Part shown: positions 28,472 to 38,059 of the stretch, piece by piece
Numbering within the stretch: position 1 is the first letter of the stretch
How the letters are laid out: each line of letters opens with the position of its first letter
Assembly: GCA_963575745.1 (NCBI GenBank)
Contig: CAUYUJ010014175.1
Span: 169,586-233,585 of the forward strand
From: Prorocentrum cordatum
Lineage: Eukaryota; Sar; Dinophyceae; Prorocentrales; Prorocentraceae
Direction of reading: 5' to 3'
Length of the DNA: 64,000 bases
Notes under the pieces: generated by a model
The model's input: the letters and a program-made list of their open reading frames with translations, nothing else
The model's database searches: none
What the model was told of the DNA's origin: nothing
Made by a program: the position numbers and the translations under genes

Positions 28472-28659
28472 GGGATGAAAAAACGACCCTACCCTGGGTT
28501 ACAAGTGCGTGGTCTGTAAACCTCCTGGGAACCCCCAAAGCCTAGAGCCGCCAGGACGCGGCACATCACGCAGGGTTTACCCTGTCAGTCCACAGGAGTT
28601 TCCACAGGAGTTTCAGCGCACAGCGCCTCGTAAACCAGGGTAGGGGCGTTTTTCATCCC
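28472..28659. mobile_element. MITE-like foldback element, family D
   Basis: A 188-bp element with ~30-bp terminal inverted repeats: GGGATGAAAAAACGACCCTA (then CCCTGGGTTAC) on the left against TAGGGGCGTTTTTCATCCC (preceded by GTAAACCAGGG) on the right, a few mismatches. CTTTGA on the left and CTTGA on the right may be an imperfect target duplication. The interior has a direct repeat CCACAGGAGTTTC. No second copy was noticed in this window. Confidence 0.7.
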
Positions 28660-28895
28660 CTTGATGTCTGGGGCTCGAAAAGCGACTCAGGAGGAAAAAC
28701 CGATGCCAGGGAAGGGGCCCAGACCTCTCGGGGCCGACGCTGTGAAAACATCACCACGCCGGGGGTCTGGGAGTGCGGGGGCGATGCCTGGGGGGGTAAA
28801 AGTGCACTTCTCGGCCCCTGCACGCCCCCTTTTGGACCCTCGCTGCCCTCCTCCCCATTGATCGCCCCTCCCATTACACGGCGCCCAAACGGCTC

Positions 28896-29100
28896 ATAAC
28901 CCCAGATATCCGGCGCTCCAAATTTTTCGATGCGTGGACCCCCGGAGGTCTGGACCACTTCCCTAGGGCCAGTGTTTCATCCTGAGTCGTCTTCGACAGT
29001 CCCAGGGCCCGCTGAGGGCCCCCAAAGGCCGAACATAGTCAAAAGCCAGCCGCCCCGATTTTTTCGGAGCCTCGGATTCCTGGGACAACAAGAGATCAGA
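28896..29100 (+). repeat. Modular dispersed repeat, copy 2 (most complete)
   Basis: In order: CCAGATATCCGGCGCTCC, TTTTTCGATGCGTGGACCCC, GGAGGTCTGGACCACTTCCC, TTTCATCCTGAGTCGTCTTC, GACAGTCCCAGGGCCCGC, GAGGGCCCCCAAAGGCCGAA, AAAAGCCAGCCGCCCCGATT, TCGGAGCCTCGGATTCCTGG. It serves as the reference copy for the family. Confidence 0.75.
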
Positions 29101-29127
29101 AAAATGATGCTTCTCTACAGCTTTGTT

Positions 29128-29755
29128 CCCTACCTAGGCTCTGCCTAGGAGGGTTCTTACTCTCTTAGCTTAAAGGGGCGGGCAGTGGAAATCGCCCCGG
29201 GCGGTTCCCCCAGTCCCCTGGGAGTGGTTCCCCCAGTCCCCTGGGATCTTTAGCTTAGCTCTAGCTTAGCTTTAGCTTAGCTTTAGCTTAGCTTTAGCTT
29301 AGCTGTAGCTTAGATTTAGCTAAGTTTTAGCTTAGCGTTAGCTTGGCTGGCTCAGCTGTAGCTTAGCTTTAGCTTAGCTTTAGCTTAGTTTTAGCTTAGC
29401 GTTAGCTTAGCTTTACCTTAGCTTTACCTTAGCTGTAGCTTATAGTTAGCTTAGCTTTAGCTTAGAGTTAGCTTAGCTTTAGCTTAGCTGTAGCTTAGCT
29501 TTAGCTTAGCTGTAGCTCAGCTGTAGCTTAGTTTTAGCTTAGCTTTAGTTTAGCATGGCATTCGCTTAGCTGTAGCTCAGCTGTAGCTTAGATGTAGCTT
29601 AGCTGTAGCTTAGCTTTAGCTTAGCTTTAGCTGAGCTTTAGCTTAGCTCTAGCTTAGCTTTAGCTTAGCTCTAGTTTAGCTTTAGCTTAGCTTTAGCTTA
29701 GCTTTACTGTTAGTACTAATGCTGCTTTCCTAGGGGCTCCGACTCCTAGGTAGGG
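29128..29755. repeat. 11-bp satellite (TTTAGCTTAGC)n inside an inverted repeat
   Basis: About 42 units of TTTAGCTTAGC and variants (TGTAGCTTAGC, GTTAGCTTAGC) fill 29247-29706. The array is bracketed by CCCTACCTAGG at 29128-29138 and its inverse CCTAGGTAGGG at 29745-29755, each with a second CCTAGG further in. Two copies of GGTTCCCCCAGTCCCCTGGG precede the array at 29198-29245. It has no coding potential. Confidence 0.9.
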
Positions 29756-29756
29756 T

Positions 29757-30049
29757 CGCACTGGGATAATGTTTCTTCAATGCGGCCCAGAGCATTTTGT
29801 ACTGAAGCCGGCACGCGCTACACAGCGCAGCTTGGGGACAGCAGCAGCAAAAGCGGGGAGAGGGAAGGGGCCGGCAGGGAGGAACGAGAAAGCTCAGAGA
29901 GCAGCACGGAGAGAGGCAGGAGAGCGAGAGAGCTGTGATTGAGGCTCCCCGGGACAGACGCGTGGTTCGATGTGGGCTTCTCTTGGCTCACGCGCGCGTC
30001 GTTCGCACCACGAGCCGAGTGAACATCATGGCTAAGCAGATCTGCGACC
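29757..30049. other. No supported gene
   Basis: Only a purine-rich GAGAGGCAGGAGAGCGAGAG stretch. Open frames are short and biased. Confidence 0.4.
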
Positions 30050-30240
30050 CTAATACAGTAGGCCCCCGTCCACAAGAAACCTCCCACAAGAAACCCAACC
30101 CTGGGACCCCAGGGCGTCCATTGATTTTTGGTGTGGGGACGTCACACGTTCCATGGCAAAACCATCGAAACCCAAGAAACCCAGGGCACCCTGGAAAAGA
30201 GCAGGGTGTTTCTTGGCATGGGTCTCCACTGCAGAGAGGG
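30050..30240 (+). repeat. Dispersed repeat E, copy without insertion
   Basis: TACAGTAGGCCCCCGTCCAC, AAGAAACC, ACAAGAAACCCAACCCTGGG, CGTCCATTGATTTTTGGTG, CATCGAAACCCAAGAAACCC, AGGGCACCCTGG and GCAGGGTGTTTCTTGGCATG correspond block for block to 63606-63905, except that the latter carries a family B element after AAGAAACCTTCCAC. A short fragment of the same start is at 60404-60430. 30240-30860 has no supported gene. Confidence 0.75.
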
Positions 30241-30865
30241 GTGATGGCCGATGCTGCACCATGTAGCGCTGTGTCGCCCGAGCCGAAACTGCGACCCCCA
30301 AAGCACGATCACAACACACCACCAGCCAGGACGTCAACTGCACCCGACGTCCGGGGAGACCAAAGAGGTACGTACCGATACCGCAACTCCCTGGACCTCT
30401 CCTAGGATGCGTTCTGACCAGAACAGGGAGGCCGAACAATTGAAAAACGGGCGAAGGCAGCGGCATCGGTGCCTTTTCCTCCTCTGAACGTCTGGCCACT
30501 GGCGAGCGAGAGAATTCTGCTTCTCTACGGCTCCTGGCGCTGGATCGTAACGGACTCGTCGCCCTTCCTGGAGAGGCGCGGCCGGCTCGCCTCCCGGCCC
30601 GCAGCGCGCGGAGGGGCACCCGAGCGGGACGAAAAGGCACCCGACGTCGACGAGGTCGGATCGCGCGAGCCGGACGGGGCTGCGGAAGCGAAGAAGGGGA
30701 TGTTACGGAAACGTCACCCGGGGGAATCTCTGGCGCCCCCAGGCCTCCCAAATCGGGCCACAGAAACCACAGAGAACCCTCAACACTGCCTTACGGGAAG
30801 CCAAAGGCGAGGACGGACGGCGCTTTCTCTTCGAATGGTGAGGGGCGTTTCTGGGGTTTCTGCTG

Positions 30866-31018
30866 GCGGCGCGCACAAAGGAGGTATGGGGGAGGGGGGA
30901 GGCTTTTCAGAAGGAGGCTGCATCTCAGAAGGCGCCAGCCCTGCATCTCTAGACAAGTCCCGCGCCCTGGGTGCTTCTTAAAAGCCTTGCCTTCCCCCTA
31001 CCCCCCTTCTGCGCGCGG
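30866..31018 (+). mobile_element. MITE-like foldback element, family F, copy 1
   Basis: Ends GGCGCGCACAAAGGAGGTAT then GGGGGAGGGGGGAGGC, and CTTGCCTTCCCCCTACCCCC then CTTCTGCGCGCGGCC, are inverted. The interior has AGGAGGCTGCATCTCAGAAG and TAGACAAGTCCCGCGCC. A second copy is at 58232-58388. Confidence 0.6.
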
Positions 31019-31047
31019 CCTACACAAGGCCCGACCTTTTCCCCAAG

Positions 31048-31140
31048 GCCAGATTCTCATCCACGATTATTTTTTGACGGTCCTGGGGCCTGGCGACGGC
31101 CCCCAAAGGCCAAAAACTTCCCGCCCTGATTTTTGTCACG
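31048..31140 (+). repeat. Modular dispersed repeat, copy 3 (module 2)
   Basis: TTCTCATCCACGATTATTTT, TTGACGGTCCTGGGGCCTGG, CGACGGCCCCCAAAGGCCAA and AAACTTCCCGCCCTGATTTT. It directly follows the family F element, as module 2 precedes the other family F copy near 58230. Confidence 0.65.
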
Positions 31141-31210
31141 ACGCTGGCATGTTTGCGCGTGGTTGCTTCTGGTCGCCAAGGCCGGGCACGGCTCGGAAGA
31201 AAGACTCGGC

Positions 31211-31340
31211 CTCGCCATCGCTCAGGCGTCCACTCCCCATGCATTGCTCGATTTCGTGCGTGTATTTGTCGCAAGATGATGACGATGCTCCTCGATAGGT
31301 TCTCGCCGACAAATTGCGCACGCCTGAACGATACCAAGCG
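31211..31340 (+). mobile_element. MITE-like family B, copy 3
   Basis: The left end CTCGCCATCGCTCAGGCGTC and right end ACGCCTGAACGATACCAAG are inverted; the interior has CATTGCTCGATTTCGTGCGT and GATGCTCCTCGATAGG. Confidence 0.6.
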
Positions 31341-32430
31341 GCAGACTCGGCCCCGATGAAAGCCTTTTGGGAGATCCGGCCCCGCGCCGCTGCCGAAGGA
31401 TGGGCACACCTGCGGCTGCCGTATCGCACCGGTCCTTGTTCCTGGCCCTCCAGGGCCCCCCTGCGCTGCCCTGGACAAGTAGCTCATGATTTGCGTCAAA
31501 GCGTGGCAGAGGCAGCCCGCACGCGCGCTCGAACGGTCCGGGCAACGGAAAGCGCGGCTTAGCCAGCGGTAAGGAAAAGGAAATTAAAAGCAAGGCGGCC
31601 CTGGGGCGGGGGGAATTGAGCGGGGCCAATTGGCGCCGAAAACATCCATCTTGAAATTCTTCTGTTCTGAATGTTTTCGGGAGCCTGAAACCAAAAGATT
31701 AGAAAGCTATCTCAACGGAGGGTATGCGTTTACCGTTTCGTCCATCTTTGGGCGCACACGGCGCGCGTTTGCGAGCTCTCTGTAGCATGTGACGGGGCCC
31801 CAGTTGTTTCCAAAAGAACCAACGCACGACTTTTGGAACAATCGCACCCGCGCGTGGATGCTGGAATGCGCACGCGTCTATGATTCCAACACAGGAGAAC
31901 GCGCTCGAGCAAAAGTACTTGCGCTGATGTGTGGCCACGCCGTCAAACCATAAATTACACATCGAAGAAATCTGCGCGCCAGGCAGCGAGCACAGCATGC
32001 GCCCATGAATGATACCACATACGCAGGAATAGACAACTCACGCACTCTTGAGAGTTAATCCGTTGACAACTGTGTTATACGGATCCGCATGTGCAGGTGC
32101 GGCAATAGGTGCGCACTTTGTGTTTCACTCGAAGATGCTCTCTGTGGCGGCCATTGGCTTTTTGGTGCTGCGCTCGGGCGCGCGTTTCCGCTTGATTTTC
32201 TTGGCGGCGTGGCAGAAGGGGATGGGAATGAGGAAGGAGAGGGAAGGGTCTTGGAAGAGGAGGCGGATGCAACTAAAAGATTGGGAGGCCCACGAGGCAG
32301 GGGCGGGGGGGCGGCCACGCGGGGGAGGAGGGCGAGGGGGACTTGGTGGGGGGATCGGGAGGGGAGAACGATGACAATGATAAGGGGCGTGTTTCCTCCG
32401 CTGCAGGGCCGCGGCAGGCCAGAGTCGACC
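31341..32430. other. No supported gene
   Basis: No repeat family, RNA gene or convincing coding frame was recognised. Open frames present are Arg/Pro/Ser-rich and overlap each other on both strands. Confidence 0.4.
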
Positions 32431-32431
32431 A

Positions 32432-33368
32432 CTAGGCGGCCCCCCTGCGCGCTGCCAGGGCCGCGCCGCCGCTGGAAAGGTAGCACCCCCCTAGCCGCGG
32501 CTTCTCGAATGCGCGCGCGTTACTTGCAGCGCCGAAGACTGCGCGAGGCCAGGCTCGTCGCCGATAGCCGCGCCGCTCCGTGGAGGTGTTCCGCGGAACG
32601 GCTGCGATTAAAAAAGGCCGTGCATTGGCGGGCGCGCGCTGCCGAAGGCTTCTCGCCAGCCGTTTCGCGTGGCCTAGGCGCTCGCATCGGCGACCGGACC
32701 CTGGCGCTTGCCCTTTGCCCACCTTGGTGGCGAGGCGCCCGCGCAGCGCCTCGTTCACCCCTGAAGGCGGCGAAGGGGGGGGGGCCCTTGAAGCCCCTGC
32801 CGCCCTTCCCCTTGCTGGCCTCTGGTGAACTCTTAGGGGTGGCTCTCTCCTTCTTCCTCGCGAAGGCGGCGCCCGTCCACTTCGGAGCCCCAGGCGGGGC
32901 GCGGGCGCCCTTCTCGGCGAACTCCTCCAGGAGGTCGCCCACCTTGCACTGGCGGCCGTTTGCCTTCAGAGCCGCGACCGCGTTGCAGTTGAACGCGTCG
33001 TCGAATTCCAGCTCCTCTGCTTCGATCGTGGCGACCACTTTCCGCTGGCGGTGGTCGAGGCACGTGGGCACCGACCGCGCGCTCTCGCCCTCGTTCTTCT
33101 CCGCGCGTAGGAGCCCTTCTTGAGCTCGTCGTCGGCGCGCTCGTCGCTCAGGGGGCGCCCGTTCGCGTTGTGGCGCTGGCTTAGCGCCGTGCCGAAAGCC
33201 CCCCAAGTCTCCAGGCCGTCGCACGAGACGTCGGGAGGGGCGTGCCCGGCGAGACCTTGACCGCCAAGAGGACGAGGCCCAACTTGAATCGTTGCACCAG
33301 CAGCTCGCGCCCGGAACTTCCTCGAGCTTGTGGGGCAGGAAGTCCAGGAGTCCGTTCTGCCTTGTCTG
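32432..33368 (-). pseudogene. Coding patch with four frame changes, unrecognised protein
   Basis: A coherent protein can be followed across frames. Approximate order: QNGLLDFLPHKLEEVPG (33368-33309), ELLVQRFKLGLVLLAVKV (33309-33246), HAPPDVSCDGLETWGAF with SDERADDELKKGSYAR (33244-33101), EKNEGESARSVPTCLDH with VVATIEAEELEFDDAFNC and CKVGDLLEEFAEKG (33104-32751), then NEALRGRLATKVGKGQ (32755 on). Each junction is only one or two bases off, typically in G/C-rich runs. Such tight junctions are not introns; they are indels, from decay or from assembly error. The content is helical with a Lys/Gly/Pro basic tail. No domain is recognised. It lies at the 3' end of a row of minus-strand coding patches reaching to 48 kb. 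Confidence 0.45.
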
Positions 33369-33701
33369 CTGCGCGGAAAAAAGGAACGACGAGCGAGAAT
33401 GGGCACCGGACTGAAGGCAAAACAAACCCCTCTCAATGTTTGTTTGGCCTCGCCCCATGGCGAAATTACCCCCTCTGCGGATCACTTGGGACATCCATGG
33501 AACTCCTAAGTCGTTGTCGCGGACCTCTCAAAGCGGCAGCGCGGCAAAAACGCATGTTGGTTAAGAAACCCTGGGCCCCTGGGCGCAGATGTTCAATCAA
33601 GACGTTTGTTTTGCTGCATTCGTATCCCTGGCACAATGGGCGGGCGGAAAGCCCCAACGCGAACGAAACATTCGCGAGCGGAAGGGGCGCGCAACGGGCA
33701 C

Positions 33702-34118
33702 TTCAAGGCTTGGAGTCCCCTCCGCCCTCCGCCTGTCCAGGCGCGCGAACTTCGTCGCGTTCGCCAGAAGCTTCTTGCCCTGCGGCTGCTCGCTCTCCAG
33801 CTTCTCGCCGCGCTCGCTCTGCCCCTTGGCCGACTCCCGCTGGGCCGCTTTCCACTCCTCGTTGTGGAGGAGCGCGTTCAAGTGGTGCAACAGGGCTGGG
33901 CCTGCGCGAAGGATTCCGCAGGTGCCCGCCAACGTCTGCTCGACCGCCGCCCCGCCAGCGCGGCTCAGGCTGGAGAGGGCGGCCGCGGCCCCCTTGTCAG
34001 CGGCCTTCTCGGCGCGACTGGTGGATGCCATGGCCGCGCGGGAGCGGGCGGCCTGGGCGGGCTTCGCGGGGGACGAGCTGGCTGGGCGCCGACGGGCTTC
34101 GCAGTCACGCTGCGCCGG
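33702..34118 (-). CDS. Ala-rich helical protein patch, unrecognised
   Basis: The frame reads MASTSRAEKAADKGAAAAL from ATG 34031, then EQTLAGTCGILRAGPALL, HHLNALLHNEEWKAAQRE, and a Lys/Glu/Gln segment GQSERGEKLESEQPQGKK ending near LDRRRAEGT (33702). In-frame residues upstream of the ATG (ASSSPAKPAQAARSRA) are also protein-like, so it may be an internal exon beginning near 34118. It has the amphipathic, charged profile of a helical or coiled-coil protein. Low-complexity DNA lies on both sides. It is probably part of the same minus-strand gene as its neighbours, but no splice sites are proven and no domain is recognised. Confidence 0.4.
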
Positions 34119-34799
34119 GGCAGAGCGGCTGCAGAGGACGAGATGAAGAAACCGCGCGGGACAAGGGCGGCGGAGGGAGACAGGGGAGATGGACGCAGTG
34201 AGAAGGGGCAAGAATGCTCACGCCGATGGATGGACGCGCGGGCCCCCGCTCCACAGAGCGGACAGCAAGAGGAGGCAGCGCCGGAGGACAGAGGGCCATC
34301 TGCGTTGCTGTCGAAAGCGGGAGGAAAAGAAGATCAAGAAGCAGGACGACAGAGGAACGACAAAAAGTGTGAGGGGCAAAAATCACAAGGGGGCGAACAT
34401 GCCCCGGCACCGACGAGAACCCCCTCTCCCCTCCCTGCCCTCCTGCGCTGTTCCTGTTGTCCGTGTCGGCGCTCTCAGTGGGCGTCTCTGTGAGTCGCTC
34501 GTCTTCGGAATGCAGCAGGCCTCATATACGTGCGTGCGCTGTCAACGAACCTACCCTGGGGCACTGCCGCGCCTCTCGGAGGCCCGACGCCATCCGCGCG
34601 CCAGCGCGGTTCGCGACGAGCGAACCGCGGGCGGAGAACATCCGATGGCAGCGCCGCGGGCTGACGGCGAAAAAAAAGTTAGCCCGCGTTGGCGGCAGCG
34701 CAGGCGCGTCTCCGAACGCAGTGGAACTCAGGCGCGTCGCCGAACACGCCGCAGGCGCGTCGCCGCAGGCGCGTCGGCGCGTAGAGCCCAGGTGCGCCG

Positions 34800-35624
34800 C
34801 TCGCGCGAGCTCCGCCTCGCGGAAGCGCTCGGCCAGTTCTGCCGCGTCGAAGGGCGCGCCTTCCATGGCGAAGTCGAAATGGAACGCCCGCGCCCACCAA
34901 ATCGCTTCGCAGGCCGCTTGCTCGCAGCCCCGCCTCACCCAAGACGCAGACTTCCACTCATTCGTCGGCGGGCGCTGCGCCCTCCAGCGGCCGTTGTAGC
35001 CGTCCGCGTCAATGGCGGTGCCTGGGGGGGTCCACTTCTGAATCCATTTCGCGATCTCGCCCGCGTTCGATGCGTCCTTCTCGGGCAGCCGACGAGGGCC
35101 TTTCTTCTGAACCTCCGTGCGCTCCAGAGCTGGAGCCTTCTTGAAGTACTTCTGCGCGCGCTTGTCGCGCGCGGCCACAGTGTGGCCCTTCTCTGCGTGC
35201 GCCGCCGCCACCTGCACAGCGTGCCTCTCCGCGGCTCGCGCCTCCCCCGGCACGGGCACCTCTCCGAGCATGTCGGGCGGGGCGGGGCGTGCAAGTCGGC
35301 GGGCGCGTCGTGGGCCTCCCGCGCGAAACCGCGAGCCAGACATTCGGGCGCCCCCTTGTCCGTCGCAGCAGGCTTGGTCGCCGAAATCGCTGCCCGGATC
35401 AAGTCCGCCCTCCTGTGGATGCCCTCCTCGGCGCCGGCTGGGGCGGCCTTCCCCCTGCTCGCGAGGGGCCCCTCCAACGCTTCCTCGCCGACGAACGGGG
35501 GGCCCGAATCAGCCTGCGCGGTCGACAGCGGCATCGGCGCCGCCGCGATGCCCCGCGCGCCGAGCTGCGCGCCCTTGCACCCCTGAGGTGCCGAAAGATG
35601 GCGCTGGGGGGGCGACGGCGACAT
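34800..35624 (-). CDS. Hypothetical protein patch with one frameshift
   Basis: The first part (35624 to about 35304) reads MPLSTAQADSGPPFVGEEAL, HRRADLIRAAISATKPAA and GFAREAHDAPADLHAPP. The continuation, in the next frame from about 35283, reads DMLGEVPVPGEARAAERH, GHTVAARDKRAQKYFKKAP, IAKWIQKWTPPGTAIDADG, GRWRAQRPPTNEWKSASWV, QAACEAIWWARAFHFDFAM and AELAERFREAELA. The Trp/aromatic-rich core (about 60 residues) looks like a folded domain. I do not recognise it. The frame change at about 35290 lies in a CGCCCG-rich stretch and is a probable one-base indel. Below 34800 the frame becomes Arg/Cys-rich and probably leaves the exon. It sits in the minus-strand series of patches between 32 and 48 kb. 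Confidence 0.45.
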
Positions 35625-35689
35625 CGGCGACGAGGGGGCTGGGAATGAACGCAGGGAGAAAAGGGAAAGCAGAGAAAAGCTAGGGGAAG

Positions 35690-36080
35690 CAGGGGGGGGG
35701 GCGAGGGCGAGGCGTAGGAGGAGGGCGACGAGGGGCAGGAGGAAGGCGGGAAGTAGGCGGAAGGGGGGCGAGGGCGAGGGGGGGGGCTATGAGCAGCAGG
35801 TCAACGATGTGCACAGCACCTGGGTTACTGTAATGATGGTTCGTGGGCAGCCGCGCCGCCGCGCGCTCGTCGGCCCGCGCGCGGCCGCGGACGACGATGT
35901 TTCCGATCGAATGTGCGGAAGGAGGAGGGAAGAGGGGGGGGGGGGGGGGGCGGGGGGGGGGGGAGGGGGAAGTTTAGGAGGGGGCCGAGGAGAACGGAGA
36001 GGGGCGAGGACAGCGACGGAGGGCGACGGAGAGGAGGAGGGCGGGGGGAGAGGTGGAGGAGGAAGTGGAGGAGGAGGAGG
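35690..36080. repeat. G-rich low-complexity DNA
   Basis: GGGGGAGGGCGAGG-type purine sequence with a near-continuous G run at 35936-35972. The opposite strand reads as Pro/Ser-rich frames, which are artefacts. Confidence 0.8.
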
Positions 36081-36115
36081 GCTCGCGTGGATAACCACAA
36101 CGAGTGCGCACCCCT

Positions 36116-36235
36116 GTGTTTCGCCCGCGGCTGCGCGAAGAAGGCGTTGGAGAGGTCCCCGATGTTCTTGCCAGCCTTCTCGGCGCCCTCCTTGTCGCGC
36201 GCCCGCTCCACGCCCGTCTCGTCGAGAACATGCCG
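36116..36235 (-). CDS. Short candidate exon
   Basis: Forty residues with clear protein character: RHVLDETGVERARDKEGAEK then AGKNIGDLSNAFFAQPRAKH. Upstream (36255-36480) is a GGGGCCCTGGGGCC minisatellite and downstream is the G-rich tract, so the patch is isolated, as expected of an exon. An AG is not obvious at the upstream edge; a GGGTG follows the downstream edge. Family unknown. It is taken as part of the minus-strand gene series. Confidence 0.35.
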
Positions 36236-36254
36236 GGTGGGGTTCCGCGGGCGC

Positions 36255-36480
36255 GGCCGCGACGCCCCGGGGGCCCCGGCGCCCCGGGGCCGCAAGTGCC
36301 CCAAGTGCCTCAGGGAGGCCCCCAGGGCGGCCCGGGGCATCTGGGCCCCAAGAGCCAAGGACCCCTGGGGCCCTGGGGCCCTGGGCGGCAGGGCTGCCCA
36401 AGGTCTCGGGGAAGCCCCCAGAGCGACCCCTGGGGCCCCTGGGACCCTGGCGCCCGAGAACCCCATGTGCCCTTGGGGCT
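36255..36480 (+). repeat. GGGGCCCTGGGGCC minisatellite
   Basis: Short degenerate units of GGCCCCTGGGGCC and CCCAGGGC. Confidence 0.7.
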
Positions 36481-36587
36481 CCAGGAGACTGCGAGCCGCC
36501 GCGCCCCTCCCCCCCCCGCCCGCTCCTCCTCGGAACGGCGTTATGCGGGGCCCGCTTCGAGGTTCCGAACGTGGCTCCCGAAAAGCT

Positions 36588-36830
36588 TTCAAAACCAATG
36601 GTTTGGGCACCTATTGCCGGACCCCCCTCGAAACCGATGGTTCGGGAACCTATTGCCGGACCCCCTTCAAAACCGATGGTTCGGGCACCTATTGGCGCCC
36701 CCCCCCCCCGCCGCGCTGCGATTGTCACCAAATGCGCGGATTTCACCAAAACGTTCAAAACCGATGGTTCGGGCACCTACTGCTGGGCCCTTTCAAAACC
36801 TAAGGATTGGGCGCCAATTGCCGCCCCTCC
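36588..36830 (+). repeat. 39-bp tandem repeat, five copies
   Basis: TTCAAAACCGATGGTTCGGG followed by CACCTATTGCCGGACCCCC starts at 36588, 36627, 36666, 36754 and 36792, with a ~50-bp unrelated insert between copies three and four. Two diverged copies occur at 49118-49175. Confidence 0.8.
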
Positions 36831-36879
36831 CGCCCCCCCGTCGGAAAGCTGTTCCGGCCCCTCCGTTTCGCTGTTCCGG

Positions 36880-37205
36880 GCCCCGCGGAACAGCGTTCCG
36901 CGGGAGGGGGCGCAGAGGGCGGGGGGGGGCCTGGAGAGGGCGGGGGCCTGGAGGCGCCCTGCGGCCCAAGAGGGGCGGGGGGCCCGGAGGGAAGGGGGGT
37001 GCCTGGAGGGAAGGGGGGGCGCCTGAAGCGCCCGGAGGGGGGGCGTGCCCTGCCCGGGGGCATGAGGGGCGGGCCTGGAGGGGCGGGGGGGGCGCCTGGA
37101 GGGGAAAGCCTCGAGGGGGGGGTGGGGGGGTGGGGGGGGGGCGTCGGGGGGGGGCAGGCTGGAAAGGGGCGCGCGGGGGGGTGGGGGAGGGGGGGGGGTC
37201 TGAGG
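36880..37205. repeat. G-rich low-complexity DNA
   Basis: GGGGCGGGGGGCCTGGAGGG-type repeats up to a G-rich run near 37195. No gene. Confidence 0.8.
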
Positions 37206-37419
37206 AGATCGCGCGGCACAACAAATTATTCACTGCGTGGAGCTCCCCATATGCGCATCTACTCGCATGGGCCTGTCCGCCGTGAATGTCTAGGCGCAAG
37301 AGCTTTCGAATATTAACGGGCTTCAGTTGTGACGGTCTGGACATCAATCTAACTGCGAATGAATTGGAGTGTGAATGAGCCTCAGTAGTACGAGCGCGTC
37401 TCTGTGCATGAGCCTGGGG

Positions 37420-38055
37420 CCTCCTGGGGCATCCTGAAACCTACGGGGGCTTCCTGGGGTCTCCAGGGGCCCCTTGGGACCTCCTGGGACCTCCTAGGAA
37501 GGTTTCGTGCCCCAGGAGAAGCGCAATCTATGGCAACAGACGTGCATGAAACATTCCGGATTAGACCCACAGGAGAAGGGCAATCTATAGGAACACGCGT
37601 AAAACACGAAGGACTCGTGCCCCAGGAGAGGCCCAATACATAGGAATATGAATAAAACATTTAGGATTGTGTACACAGGAGCAGGACCATCTATACAAAC
37701 ATACGTAGAACATCCAAGAATCGTGCTCCAGGTGAGGCCCAATCGATAGGAGCACACGTAAAACACATGGGATTGGACCCACTCCTGTTGCCTTCTGAGG
37801 CCTCCTGCTCCTGGGGCCTCTCGGGGCCTCCTGTTGCCTTCCGAGGCCTCCTGGCGCTTCCTGTTGCCTCCTGGGGCCTCCTGTGGTTTCCTGAAACCTT
37901 CTGGAGCTTCCTGGGGCCTCCTGGAGCCTCTTGGGACATCCTGTGGCCTCTTGAGTCTTTCTGTGGCCTCCTGATGCCTCCTGGGACCTCATGTGGTCTC
38001 CTGGGGCCTCCTGGAGCCTGTTGGAGCCTCCTGTGGCATCCTGGGAAGAATCTGC
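37420..38055 (+). repeat. CTCCTGGGGC minisatellite with an embedded 54-bp tandem repeat
   Basis: 37420-37510 and 37790-38050 are degenerate GGGGCCTCCTGTGGCCTCCT units. 37512-37785 holds five copies of a ~54-bp unit (CCAGGAGAGGCCCAAT, TATAGGAACACACGTAAAAC, AGGA-T-GTGC) starting at 37512, 37569, 37622, 37675 and 37729. Confidence 0.75.
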
Positions 38056-38059
38056 GCCC

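Noticed and set aside
29247-29706. Telomeric repeat
   Set aside because: The unit is an 11-mer TTTAGCTTAGC, not TTTAGGG, and the array is internal.
35809-37285. Several 250-400-residue plus-strand frames
   Set aside because: G-rich and GGGGCC repeats plus the antisense of a minus-strand exon; Gly/Arg/Pro composition throughout.
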